Positions 11,563 to 24,200 of a stretch of DNA of 64,000 bases are shown one piece after another (positions within the stretch are counted from its first letter, which is position 1; each line of letters opens with the position of its first letter). The notes under the pieces were generated by a model. It did not search any database. It was not told the DNA's origin and saw only the letters and a program-made list of their open reading frames with translations. This DNA comes from Proteles cristata cristata (Eukaryota > Chordata > Mammalia > Carnivora > Hyaenidae). A program made the position numbers and the translations under genes. The stretch spans positions 1,240,001 through 1,304,000 of the forward strand of contig JAESUZ010003526.1 in the NCBI GenBank assembly GCA_017311185.1, read 5' to 3'.

Positions 11563-12677
11563 TAAATGGTGGCGGAGGTGCTTAGACTCCGATGGGGTCT
11601 TCTCAGGCTCCTGAAGCCTGGTGACATTCCATTCTTCCTGGCATGTCAGATGTGCCTTGTGTGCCCAGCATCAGGCGGAGACACATGGAGACCAGACCCT
11701 CGCCTTGTGTGAGGCTCGTGCACCAGAGAGCTTTCCCAGAAACCTGCTGGTCACCACGCAGGGCTGTCTGCTGGTAAGGGCGTGTCCCACAGTGTCTTCC
11801 CTTTCATCAATGTGATTGCAGATGCGCTTAAGTTCTTTCTAGGAAAACAGCGACATGGCCTGAGAAGTGATTTCCTGTTTTCCTCTTTGATTTCTTCTTT
11901 CAAAATTGCCCGAGGTTGGTCAGCCAAAGCCTCCATGTTAGAAAATCTTCTAGGCTTTGCTTCAGGAGCCCATTTGGGAACCCAGATCCTTCCTTCCTGA
12001 AGCCCAGGGTGTGGGCACCCACACTCCGGCCTGGTGGAGTGACTGCCAGAGACTTGAGTCTGCCTGCAGTGGGATGTGTTTCTGGGTCTTCCTCTTGGCC
12101 TGTATTTTGAAGGAAAAATTGGCTTTTGTAGGCTTCCTCTTCAGCCTTTTCCCTTGGCCTTCTCAGCCAGTATGACAGGCCAGAAAGGACAAAACTGGGG
12201 CCACGCTACGTTTATAATTCCTGGTCGCACAAGTGAGGACTTGGGGCTCTTCCGGGTGGGATCCAGGAGACGGGGCCGATGCCCCTGATGCCCCATCAGT
12301 GATTAGCCTACACTAACCGCTCCTGCTCTTCCCTCTGGATGGTGGCGGGGTCTCGAGCACCTGTTTTTTCAAGTCCCTGGGGACTGTGGGCAAGGCCAGG
12401 CCCAGGTGGTGGGAAGGGTCCTTGCAGGCCTGTCTCACAAACACAGCTGTGTACACTGTCCTGGGCGCGGTACAAGAGGCCCTTTGTGGGACTGGGCCAC
12501 TGTCACGAAGGCAAGAGTGGCTCGGCTGGAACCCTCGGTCACAGCGACACCACTGTGTGCCGCTCAGCTGATCCTCGGGGCTGGTGGCTGTGAATTCTGC
12601 CATCTGCGGAACCCAGAGCTGTACATCCGTTCACGAAAACCACACGTTTAGGGGAATACCCTTTGTCTTTAACTTCC

Positions 12678-12800
12678 ACATTGATGTGGTGAGCTATTTC
12701 CGCGCGTGCTGGCTGCGCGTTATTCGAACAGTCACTTTCGGCAGACATTCACGTGCACATTTGCATTTGAAGCCAGTCTGGCCTTGCAGATGTGCGCAAA
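12678..12800. promoter_or_regulatory. Possible intronic regulatory patch (E-box plus octamer)
   Basis: Non-repeat sequence with a palindromic E-box CACGTG at 12750-12755 and an octamer ATTTGCAT at 12759-12766, only three bases apart, next to CpG-bearing 'ccgcgcgtgctggctgcgcg'. Motif presence is seen; function is a guess. Confidence 0.25.
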
Positions 12801-13448
12801 GGCTCGGAGGACAAGGGAGGCCTCATTCCTTCTCTCGAAGGTCTCCGTTCAGGGCCCGTCCAGTTTCTCCCCGGCCGGGCTGAATGCAGCGCTGTGGCGG
12901 TGCGGCCAAGTAGCTGCTTTCCCTGCCAGGACGGGGCTCATTTTTCGGAGCACTTAGCCCTTCTCTGGGGTGTGGAACGGGATATAGGCCTGCTTTATCG
13001 CCTTCCTATTTCCATTGGGTAGTGAATGGAGGATGTTGAGTATGCTGTGTTTGTTATAAACAGAGTTCTGTGAAGAAGCTTCAAAGATTACTCGGCAAGG
13101 GGCTGGGAACGGGCGGGCTGAGTGGTGAAGGGTTGGGGAGCCACATGCTCAGCTGAGTGGTCCTCTGGAGCTGCTCCCCAAAACTGCGGCTTCCTTTGTA
13201 TCCAGCAGTCTGGATGGTGACATCTTTGCTTCTGGAGGACACCCAAGCTAAGCACTGTTATTGGCATAGGTGAGGTTTGGGGACAAAAGCATCACCATCA
13301 AAAAAAGTACTTTTGTTTGGTGTATTATTAGTAAGTCAAATTATCAAGGGGGACTTGACACTCCATTTTATTACCATCTAGGTTTGTCTTTAAAGCAAAT
13401 GCTTTGGAAAATGTAAATGTGATGTAGTAGGCTGGGATTCCACCTGCG

Positions 13449-13484
13449 CTTTTTTCTTTTTTTTTTCCTTTTTTTTTTTTTTGC
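13449..13484. repeat. T-rich low-complexity tract
   Basis: Thirty-six bases of T with a few C; no SINE body is attached on either side. Confidence 0.75.
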
Positions 13485-14847
13485 AAGGGGTTTCTTCCGG
13501 TTGAGAGTAAATCATAGCAGATACACTGCTTCACAACATAGAACTGTGTCAAATGAACTCTTACTGTTGCACGTAATCGAGTGACAGAGCCTTGCCTTCT
13601 ACAACCTCCTGCCATTGCACTACCCCACCCTCCGCCCAGGGCTGCCCCCTGGCAGCCCTTCCTCGCTCTTCCGTGAAAACCTCTGTGACTCTATGTCTGG
13701 CTCTCTTTCCCTGTTTTATTCATGGTGGCCAGAGCCGAGCCAGCTAGAAACCTCATCTGTTAGGAATCATTCCTGACCTTTTACTTCCTCCCAAAGAGGC
13801 AGATCCTAAGAAGTGAGTTTAGATTTGGGTTTTAGGCAGAAGCAGCATCGGGTGGGTGAGCCCTGATGGTTGGGTTTGCTGGAATGGACATAATGACAGA
13901 CGGAAGAAAAACTGACACACAATTAGAGCATTCTCCAACAACTACCCATTGGCCGTGAGATTGAATTCTCCATCTGTCTGTCCGTCCGCCCATCTGTGCA
14001 TAGTTCCACACGTCCATCGACCCAGTGGGAGTTTGTCAGCTGCTCTGCCAAACTTTGAGGATGGATGCAGTGGTGAGAAAGATAGGCCTGGACCCTCCTC
14101 AAGGAGCATACCTTCTGGCATAATCTACTACTATGGGCGGGGAGAGGGAGCTGCTGACCCCTCCACAGCGAGGAGGGCAGCCCCAAAGGACCAGGGCAGG
14201 GGAGCCGAGGTGAGAACCAAGGAGTTGCTGGTGCGCTTAGGGCGTGGCTTGCATGAAGGTCCAGAGGGAGGATGGGGTGTGGTTCCAGACCTTTCAGGCA
14301 GTGGGGCCCGACTTTGAGGCTTTCAGAGAAGCCATGGACCCTCTCCTGGGGCAGAGGCAGAGGTAGGCGCCTGCTCCCAAAGCTGTAGGCCCTGTCTCTG
14401 GAGACCGCTCTGCTCCCCGATGCACAAAACATCCCAATGGCTGTGTGGTTCTCATGCGGCGAGGCCCAGCCTGGTTTCAGTGTGTGAATGGGGCTACACT
14501 CCTTTCCTGGAGGCCCATTGCATCCACTAGGGGTCCACACCCGTCCCTTCAGTAAGAGCTGGCTTCCAGGAGCCGCTTTCAAGTGTTTACACTAGCTAAC
14601 TGCTGACAGCAAAAATGTGGCTTGCCCAAGTCAGCACACCATTTTACTTAGAAAACAAGAATGTTCGGTGTTGCCCCGGAAACATGTGGCCTTCATTTCC
14701 CATGGTCTTTACCACTATGAGATACGAAGTGAGAGTCTTTAATGGTGCAGAATCTCAAGTGCGGTTCTTGGTCCACCGATAGCCCTGTGCTTGTTTGACC
14801 TTCTTTGATCCAGCTTTGCAAACACAGTACTTTTGATCTTGTCAAAA

Positions 14848-14870
14848 CAAACAAACAAACAAACAACTTA
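14848..14870. repeat. Short CAAA microsatellite
   Basis: Five tandem caaa/aaac units. Confidence 0.75.
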
Positions 14871-15184
14871 GTTTTTCTCTTTGAAGGAGGGCGGTCTGGA
14901 GGCAAACACTGGGGTTCGCGTCCTGGAGAGGCCTGACCACCATGCTTGCACCTGAAGGCCTCTTTCCTTCACTGGGGCCACGTGGCTCCTGTTACCGAGA
15001 GTCCGTGCTTGATGTGCCTAGATTTTAACCTTGCAGTAGTCATGAACCTTTCCTGCGCGGCGCCCATGTCGTCGGGCACAGCACGACCCTGGGGGGTGAG
15101 GTGGGTCCCGGGTGTGGTTCGACCCGGTAACTGTTGAGCGGGAGCCTGCCCTTTGCCTGTGGTGACTCTGCCTTTCCCCTGCAG

Positions 15185-15297
15185 CCACCTCCCCGAGGGT
15201 GTCCTCCGAGCTGGAGCAGGCCCGTCCCCAGACGAGCGGAGAAGAGGAGCTGCAACTGCAGCTGGCACTTGCCATGAGCAGAGAGGTAGCCGAGCAG
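15185..15297 (+). CDS. EPN2: EPN2 coding exon with UIM 1
   Basis: 113 nt. It starts with the last two bases of a split codon (phase 1 intron before it) and ends in phase 0 at CAG|gtgggt. It encodes TSPRVSSELEQARPQTSGEEE followed by UIM 1, whose conserved acidic run (EEE), central Ala (LALAM) and Ser are all present. UIMs bind ubiquitin on cargo and are needed for epsin monoubiquitination. Confidence 0.96.
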
Positions 15298-18200
15298 GTG
15301 GGTGCCGGGGCGGGGCTTGTCGCAGTGGGGGCGGGGCCGGGCGCAGTGCGGAGCAGGCCCTGCCATCCACGCTTCCCGCCTGTTTTCTGAGATGGGTCTT
15401 CCAGGTGCCACCACCCTGTTCTTACCGCCCACTGTCCCCCGATCAGGGAGGGGGGCCTGTGCTGCTCCATGTAGGAAGCCTTTTGTTGCCACGGGATGGA
15501 GTGATCAGAAGTGCTCCCCAGAAACACTTCTGCACACACAGCAAGTGGCATGGTCTCCTCTGGGTGCCCACAGCCCCTCAGGGAAAGGCCTGTGGGCACG
15601 CAGTGGGGCTCAGCCCCTTGGGAGGGCGGTTTGGTGAGATGGATCAAGAGCATCTGAGCACCGGAAAGGCAAGAAGGAAGAGCTGCAGGTAATAGAGTGC
15701 TTATTGTGTTTAGATGACGGAAGCGTGTGTAGTTTTAATTCTTTTCAGTTCCTGTTTTTCCTCTAGTAATCATGCGTTACTTTAACACGGAGAAGGAGGG
15801 AACGGCGTGATGGAAATGACCTCTGAAAGCTGCCTTCCCGTGGGTCCCAGTGATCAGGGCTGCCCCTGCTGACCTTGGGTTAGGGAGGGTGGACTGAGTC
15901 AGGTCGCGTGAGGCTCCATCTCGCCCAGAAGTGACATATAGAGACAGATACTAGTGACGGTACAACGGCAGTGCAGCGGTGCTGACCCAGCCTGGCTTGG
16001 GTCACTGTAACTGGAAACCCCAAGCCCAGCACTAGTGGACGGCTCTTCTCGGTCCCTCTGTTCACAGCAGGAGAAACACAGCCATTAAATCTGTCCCTGC
16101 GGGTGCCTGGCTCTGTCACTGACAGTCCGGGAAGAAGGTGCAGGAATACAGGGACAGATGGACCGTTGGAGCCCCTTTTAGTTAATAACTCATCTCTGTG
16201 ATTTATCACATTTATAATGGATAAAAATAATGAATTCACTTTTATTTCATTATTATGTGAAAGCTAGGACAACCCAGTGACTTTGCCTTAAAAAACTTAT
16301 AAGTTAGGGGCAACGGGGTGGCTCAGTCGGTTAAGCATCTGCCTTTGGCTCAGGTCATGATCTCATGGTTCATGAGTTCGAACCCTGTGTCGGGCTCTGT
16401 GCTGACAGCTCAGAGCCTGGAACCTGCTTCAGATTTTGTGTCTCCCCTCTCTGTCTGTCCCTCCCTCTCGCATTCTCTCTCCCTCTCTCTTTCAAGAATA
16501 AACATTAAAGGGGTGCATGGGTGGCTCAGTCGGTTAAGCATCCGATTTCGGCTCAGAGTCATGATCTCACAGTCTTGGGTTCGGGCCCCATGTCAAGCTC
16601 TGTGCTGAGAGTTAGCTCAGAGCCTAGAGCCTGTTTCAGATTCTGTGTCTCCCTCTCTCTCTCTCCCTCCACGTCTCACACTCTGTCTCTCCATCTCTCA
16701 AAAATAAATAAATGTTTAAAAAATAAATAAATACAATAAACATTTTAAAACCTTTTTTTTAAATAAAAAAATGAATGTAAATTAAATACAGGTGACCTTT
16801 GAGCAACACAGGTTTGGATTGTGCAGGTCCACTTATATGTGGATTCTTTTCAATAAATACTGTAAATATACTGCCTCTTTCTTATTTTCTTAATAACATT
16901 TTCGTCTCTCTAGCTGTACTATAGTAACACATCATATGATATAGACACAGAATATGCATTAAGTGACTATGTTTCAGTCAACAGTTGGTTATTAGTAAGT
17001 AAGCTTTTTTCCCTAAGTTTATTTATTTTGAAAGAGAGAGAGTATGAGTAGAGTAGTTACCTTTTTGAGGAGTCAGATTCATATGTGGATTTTTGTGCAG
17101 GGGCGGGGCGACTGGTGCCCCTAACACCCGTGATGCTGGAGCCCCAACTATATAATGACTCCTTTCTGTTTGAAGTCAGACAAGTAAACGCAGAGCCATT
17201 TTCTGTAACGTGCTATGGGGCGTGCCGTGAAAAGTGATTTCCATCCTCTTTTCTAATTCCTTCCTGAGCTGTTTTAGATGGAGGTGTGTTGCTTCCATAA
17301 TTACAATCAAAAGGCCATTTTCATTTTGAGAAAAAGTGTTCCCTTTCCCTCAGCTGGCTGTGCCTGCACCCCTGTCTCCCTGGTGGGACCCCAAAGCCAG
17401 GGAAGCCGCACAGGTAGGCGGGGGTGGAGCCTGAGGGCTGTACCTTCGGGATAGAGGCCTAACTGTGTCTTATAAGCCGTGTTCCAGCCTTCCTTTGGAA
17501 TTACGTGCGTTGTGGCTTGGTGTCCTGTTCCCGGCCAGCACCGCTTTGTTCTGTGCCGTGATGTTAGTACAGTCTCGCTCAGCTCCGGGTCCCATTGTCC
17601 TCAACAGGAAGAGCGCCTCCGGCGAGGTGACGACCTCAGATTACAGATGGCCCTAGAAGAAAGCCGAAGAGACACAGTCAAAGTTCCTAAAAAGAAAGAG
17701 GTAAGCGGTCCACAGGGAAGGTAGATGTTTGAGACGTTCCCGTAGTCATCTGGGCGGTGGGGGGGAGGTGGGGGTCCCAGACCTCACACGCAGAGCACCA
17801 TGCCTTGTCACCAAGGGCCGTTTTCTCTCCGCTCAACAACCCACTCGGGCCCGTGCTGAGTGGAATTGAGCCGAGGACGTGATAGAAAGCACTCCCGCCC
17901 CAGCCGCCGCTCCCCAGGCTCTTCCGAGACCGGCCCCAGAGGAGATGGGCATGGCCGAGGGGCCTCTGTTAACCAGGGAGGGCCTCAGTTTCCTCCCCTG
18001 TAAATGAGCACGATAGTAGCCGGGTGGTCCTGGCGACCATGACATAAGCCAAGCGTCAAGTGCTTTGGAGCAAATTCCTGGCACGGGGTAAGCCCTCGCA
18101 AGTGCCCGTCTTCACTGCTGCCATCAGCCTTGCCCTGCGCCAGGCCGCCTGCTCAGAGCCCAAGGTGACCATTGTCTGGTCAGAAGACATGGCCAGCGGT

Positions 18201-21200
18201 TCCACTGATCTCCCATGTTACGGCGCCACGGGGTCCCTGGCAGCAGCTGGGGGGCGGGGCCGCCCCCAGGAGGGAGGGCCCCAGGGGATGGCTGGCAGCG
18301 GGGGCTGCATCCTGCAGGGAGGCTGCAGCCTGGGCAAAGCCTGGGTCCTTCTGGGAAGCCCTGAGGGCCTTTGCAAGCGGGCAGGGCATTGGGGACCAAG
18401 TAAGTGGTGTGGGTGGAGCCTGGGCTGCACTGGGAAGTGGTTTTGTGAGGTGGTGGCGGGATGGGCAGCTCAGTTTCCTCTTGGCCCCTCCCAGGGGGCT
18501 TCTCTTCCTAAGAGGCACAGACAGTAGTTATGGTTAACATGGGGATATTTGCTGTAACTGTAGCAAAGTAAAATCTGTCCCCTTCTCTTTGTCTCCAAAG
18601 CACGGCTCCCACCCACAGCAGACCACTCTGTTGGACTTAATGGATGCCCTCCCCAGCTCAGGCCCTGCTGCCCAGAAAGCAGAGCCCTGGGGCCGGTCAG
18701 CCTCAGCCAACCAGACAAACCCCTGGGGCGGGCCGGTGGCCCCAGCCAGCACTTCAGACCCCTGGCCATCGTTCGGTAAATACTCGCCTTCTCATCTCCC
18801 GTGCCTTCCTGGTGGATGTGTGAAGGGCGATAGGGCAGAGCCCCTTGCCCTCTCCCCACTTCTGGAGGTGGGAGTGAGGCAGGCATTTGGGGGTGCGTGT
18901 CCAGGCTTCTCCAGTCCCCAGCCATAACGTCCAGTAAAGCCCTCCTGAGGACCGCAGCACAGGGCTCTCTTTCTGTTTTGAACGGTTTTCTGCTTTGGTA
19001 GAGGGAAAGCTGACTTCCTTTCTGCTTCCCACATGCATTAGAAATGGCTGGTCCCTTTCTGGGACATTTGTGAACCCTCTGAGCATCAGAATTGCACCCA
19101 GCACCCCAGGTTAAGAAACTAACACGTAGCTGGAAATTCTGATGTGCTTACTCTGGTCGCTAATGAAAAGCGGATGCATTTGCGTAATTCTTCCTACCTG
19201 TTACGTAAAGCAATAGTGAGTCAGTTTACTTGGCTAAGTGACCATTTTAAAATTCTTTGTAATGTCAGCTATAGGAGAATCAGTGGCAGGAGATTTGAAA
19301 CACGAGTGTGGCACAATCGGTTTAATATGGGTAGAAATCCGGGGCATCTGGGTTTCCTGGTCGCTGGGCACAGGGCGTGGCCGGAGGCTGTGCTTCCACC
19401 CTGCCGGCTGCCCGGGGAGGCTCCTCCGGGTGCTCGGAGCCCAGCCAGCCATGGCTGATCTGTCTGGGAAGTTTCAGTGGTGGGTCTTGTGGCAGCTTTT
19501 GCCGGTATCTCTATGGGCTTCTCTGTTTCCCCAAACCGGAACCATCTTTTGTGTTCAGCTCGGTTCCCCGGACGTGTCCCAGGCTCTTTCCTGCTGTTCA
19601 GGGACCCAGACACGAACAGGGAGTGGTCCTGCCTTCAAGGTCCCGAGCAGGTGTGGGCAAGACGGGGATTCCCGCACAGCAGCGGCGCTGGTGGGCTGGG
19701 CCTTGGTGCTGGCTCTTTAAGGGCATCCTGACACAGGGCTTCGTTCACGAGTCCGGCAGCCTGAGGCAGGTGACTTGGAGGAACCGGCAAGGATGAGCCG
19801 AGAGGCCAGGCCGTGAAGAGGCGAGGGTGTGCCTAGCAGAAGGCCTGGCTTGTGAGAGGCCGAGGATGTGCAGTGGTTTAGTGGGTGCAGGTACGACAGT
19901 GGGGAGCAAGGGCGTGGGGTCGGGGCCCTTGGGGCCTGGCAGCCTTGTCCAGAAGGTGCTGTCAGCCCCAGATGTCCTTTGGCCGTGTTCTTGGCCACAT
20001 TCCCTTTGGCAGGAGCCCTCTGGGCCTTGGGGCAAACTGCAGGCCAAATGGCCTACAGGGTCTCGGTCACTGAAAGCGGGGACAGTTCCCGTGGTCCCAG
20101 GGAGCCTGTGGCCTAAAGTGTTGCTGAGCACGCGCGGGAATGGCGAAGGCAGCTCTTCTGGAAATGCCCACTCAGACCCTTTCCAGACTGTGGCTTTGAC
20201 TTTATTTTTAAATCTGAGAAATAGTTCCTCTGTCACGTGACTGCCACCTTGAGTTATGTATAGGATGTTCTTCAGGAAACACTATCAATGCCTTCCAGAG
20301 TTGCGAAACGGATCGTTAAACACACAAGACGTTTTCTAGTGCCCAGAAAAGAAAACCAGCACCGGGAGCCGGGTGCTTTAACAAGATTGAGTTCAGCTGA
20401 GTCTGTGGCTGATGGGGCGGGGCCTGGGGGGTGGGAGGGAGACATACTTCTGTCTACTTTGTTTTTACTCTTTGACTTACTTGGGGTGTGTGTCACCAGG
20501 TCAGGAGAAGCAGAATTTATGAATTTTCAATGAATGAGTTTGCCCCTCCCTCCCTTTCTTTGGCGGGGGGACAAATAGCCCTGTGCCCTGGAGCTGGGGG
20601 TCTTAAATTTTTTTTAAGGTTTTTATTTATTTCTAGGAGAGAGAGAGAGAACGTGAGCAGGGGAGGGTCAGAGAGAGAGGGAGTCACAGACCGAAACAGG
20701 CTCCAGGCTCTGAGCTGGCAGTCAGCACAGAGCCCGATGCGGGGCCTGAACCCACGAACCACGAGATCATGACCCAAGGGAAAGTTGGACGCTTAACCGA
20801 CTAAGCCACCCAGGCGCCCCAGCTGGGGGTCTTGATTGAGCCCAGGACGTGACCTCACAGGGTGTTTTCAAGTAGACAGTTCCGTAGTTCTTAGCCATTC
20901 ACAGTGTCGTGCCACCATCAATACTAATTTCAAGACATTTCCATTGCCCCCGAAAGAGACCCCATTCCCATTAAGCAGTCACCCCACCCCACCCCCCCCG
21001 CCCCTGGCAGCCAAGAGTCTACATGTTCTGTCTCTTCTGGATATTTCATATTTCATACGTGTAGTGGAATCAGCGTGTGGCCTTTGTGACCGCTTCCTTC
21101 CACTCAGTGTGATGTTTTCAGTTTATCCACGTAGTAGCACGATTCCTTACTTTGTTCCTCTTTACGGCTGAGGGACATTCCATTTTCTGGCTCCACCACA

Positions 21201-24200
21201 TTGAATGTAACCACTTAGCACTTGATGGGCATGTGGGTCGTTTTTGGTTACTATGAATCCAATTTTCTAAAGAGAAGACAGAAACCTAAATTTTTGAAAT
21301 CTGTTAATTTTCATTTTTGAGAGAGCGCAAGCAGGGGACAGGCAGAGAGAGGGGGACAGAGGATCTGAAGCCGGTTCCACACTGCCGGCAGCGAGCCCGA
21401 TGTGGGGCTCAAGCTCATAAACCACGAGATCACGACCCGAGCTGAAGTTGGGCGCTGAACCAAGTGAGCCACCCAGGTGTCCTGAAAGCTGTTAATTTTT
21501 AAATGTTGACAAGGAATTTTAAGAAGTGAGAACATGGTTGGGGCTGATCAGATACATCTGCAGGCGGCCAGTGTGGTCTGTGGACTGCTTGCTGGTCGGC
21601 AGGCTCTTGCCCCTAACCCGGGGCCCTGTCCTTGGTTCTGACGCACTTGGCATTTTACCTAGTGACATGGGGAGAAAACGGGACACCAAAGCCCAGAGAG
21701 GCTCTTCATTTCTCTGGTGTCACACAGCAAGTTAGGGGCAGGTTCAGTGCACAGGGCACCTAGACCCTTCCAGGCTGCTGCAGAAACCTCCCGTGGCCAT
21801 GCGTGTCCCGGAAAAGTCACCTCAGACTGTAGCGTGGGGAGAGAACCAGTGTTGGAGTGTTAGCTTGTCTGCTTCCTGTTTTTTCCTGGCACTTAGTTTT
21901 TACAAGGTAGATCATACTGTATACGCTGTCTTATAAACTTGTGTAGGTGCTTCCGACCGCTGTGCAGGGGATGGCCTCACACCCGCCCCTCGGTGCGCTG
22001 GGGCACGGGTGCAGCCCCTCCTCCGCGACCGCTCCAGAGCAGGACGTGGTGGCAGACTTGCCGACCAGTCTCAAGTAAAACTCGCTAGCGGGGGTTTCCT
22101 GGGCCGCCCCATTGCCCAGAAGCCCGTTCATAAATTGGAAAGATGTAGAGAGTCCCTGCCCAAACGCCGGTCTTGGCCCTCCCCCGCCCAACGGGATGAA
22201 AGGGGCACTGTTTCCTAGCGAGCCCTGGGCCTGGCCGTCCCCGGCTCTCTCCACGCAGCACCCGGGGCAGCTTGGCCAAGTGGCCTTGGGAGGAAATGCT
22301 GAGGGCGGAGAGGAGGGCGGTCGGAACCCACCGGGTCAGCAGGGCACTTCCTCTGTTCCAGCCACACAAAGCAGCCACCTGGGATGAGAAGGGCAGACAG
22401 CCTGGTGATTCAGAGGCCTTGGCTGGCTCGGGCCGGCTCGCTGCCCGGGCCGGGACAGGCCGTCTCCCGCCCCAGCGGCAGCAGGTGGTGCTGCTGGTTT
22501 CTCGGTGACCCCCGCCACTCAGTTCCGTGACCCCACATGTGACCGCCCCCCGCCCCGCCGCCATGCACGTGAATATTCCTATGGGAGGCTTCGGAGGAGC
22601 CCGGCTGGCGGGGGAGGGGCGCAGGGACACGTGCTCCCAGTGAATGGGCGCACAGAGCGGGGGCGGAAGCTGCTTGATCTTTCTGCCCGGGTTCCTTCCT
22701 CCTTTGCTCTCATTCACTCACACTTTCAACAAGCATTTATTTATTGGGTTTGTGGCGTGGCCCGGGCCCCATCAAGGACGCAAAGGACAGAGCACAGAGG
22801 AGCCTTGCAGCAAATCTACTGTCCATTCATGGAGGCGGAAGACGGAGGGCCGGGCCCCGGGGGCCGCGCCGCCAGCAGGCGAACACAGCGGGTGCCGTGC
22901 CAGGCCACCTTAGGTGGGCGGTCAGCACCCCAGGGAATGCAGAGGGCACGAGCCCTGTCCCCCAGGTAGATTTGAGGAGAGTGAGGTGCCACAGCGTGCC
23001 GCTGCCTGGGACTCTGGCAGCACGGTGTCCGGTGCACACCTAGGTCCCCAAGCACCACTTGCAGGCGGGAAACCCAGGAGGTCGCCAGGGCTAAGTGGTT
23101 TTCCATGGTCATCTGGGTGACTGGCCAGGGTTGCAACCAAGGGCGCCTTTCGTCCCACATCCAGCGCGCTCTGAGCTGTGACCGTGCTTTGTTCGCGCGG
23201 CGGTGCGAGGGCTGGGTCTGCAGCAAGCCTGGCCCCCAACTTGCGGGTTTTCACCATTGCAGGTGTTGAGGTTCAAGGTTCTTGGCCATGCTGCTTCCGT
23301 ATACCCTCAAGGGGAAAGCAGGGCCCGTGGGAGAGAACTGGGGGCCCTAAGAGGCTCCCGGACAACATCGGGGTATAGTTGCACAGCAGTGTGGGACCCT
23401 GTGGGGAAGCCTTGCCGACGAGCCCAGGACGATGGGGCTCAGCGTGGCGCCAGCTCACAGAGAAGGCACTAGAATGCACGCGGTGTATACAGCTTCGTGG
23501 CACAGCGTTCATGTGACGAGAGCTCTTCCAGAGAGAATTTGCACTTTTTCACTCTTACCGTTACCCGTTTATCAGTCTGAGGGCCGGCTGGTGTGTGGAG
23601 ACCCTCGTGGCCTGAGCTGGGGCCTGGGTGGAGGCGCAGACCCTGAGTTTGCACTTGCCTGTGTGAGGCTGGGAGGGGGCGACCGAGGCCCAGGGCTGGA
23701 CGCCCGGCAGAGGACCACCGCCAAAGACCTGTCTCTTGGTGGGGCAGCCGGAGTTCCCCCGAGTGCCTGCTCCGTACCTTTTCCTTTGCGTCCAGTTGTC
23801 TGCCTCGCCGACTCCCATGTATTCTGAAGTACACGGCTCAGATGGTGTGCGCGGGAAGACGTGGTCACCTGCCCACAGGGCTGCCTCCCCAGCCCCCTGG
23901 TTTGCAGACCACCCGTGACCCCCATGCTGGTTGCCATGGATGTATTCTTGTTTCTGTGTTGGAGGCAGGACCTGGCCTGGGCCCAGTGACCGCTGACTGC
24001 GTGCTCAGAGGGAGCAAGGTGGCTGCAGGGGCACCTGTGTGTGGGAGGCAAGGCCTGCCCCCCCAGGCGTTTGTCCATTTACCCTGGGGGTCTGAGTAGG
24101 CACTCAGATGGTGGCCTCTGCTTCTAGAAGCCTGGCCAGGCAGCTGAGTGTTCAGGACCTTGGTGGCTCTCACACATCCTGGCTGCCCATTCTAGCCGCT

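Larger units (their letters stand above)
1..15184 (+). other. EPN2: EPN2 intron (3' part), upstream of the first visible coding exon
   Basis: I could find no coding exon here in either strand. The sequence ends at a good acceptor (pyrimidine tract then CAG at 15182-15184). The exons for the ENTH domain and the linker of epsin-2 were searched for by eye in all frames and are not present, so they must lie before base 1. The stretch holds about eight CAN SINEs, L2 and MIR fragments, an old L1 piece, CCTT and TTCC microsatellites and otherwise unique sequence. Calling it intron rather than intergenic is inference from the split codon at the start of the next exon. Confidence 0.8.
15298..17607 (+). 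other. EPN2: EPN2 intron between UIM exons
   Basis: Contains a pair of forward CAN SINEs and a Tigger-type DNA transposon fossil that itself carries a SINE remnant. No other exon is seen. Confidence 0.9.
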
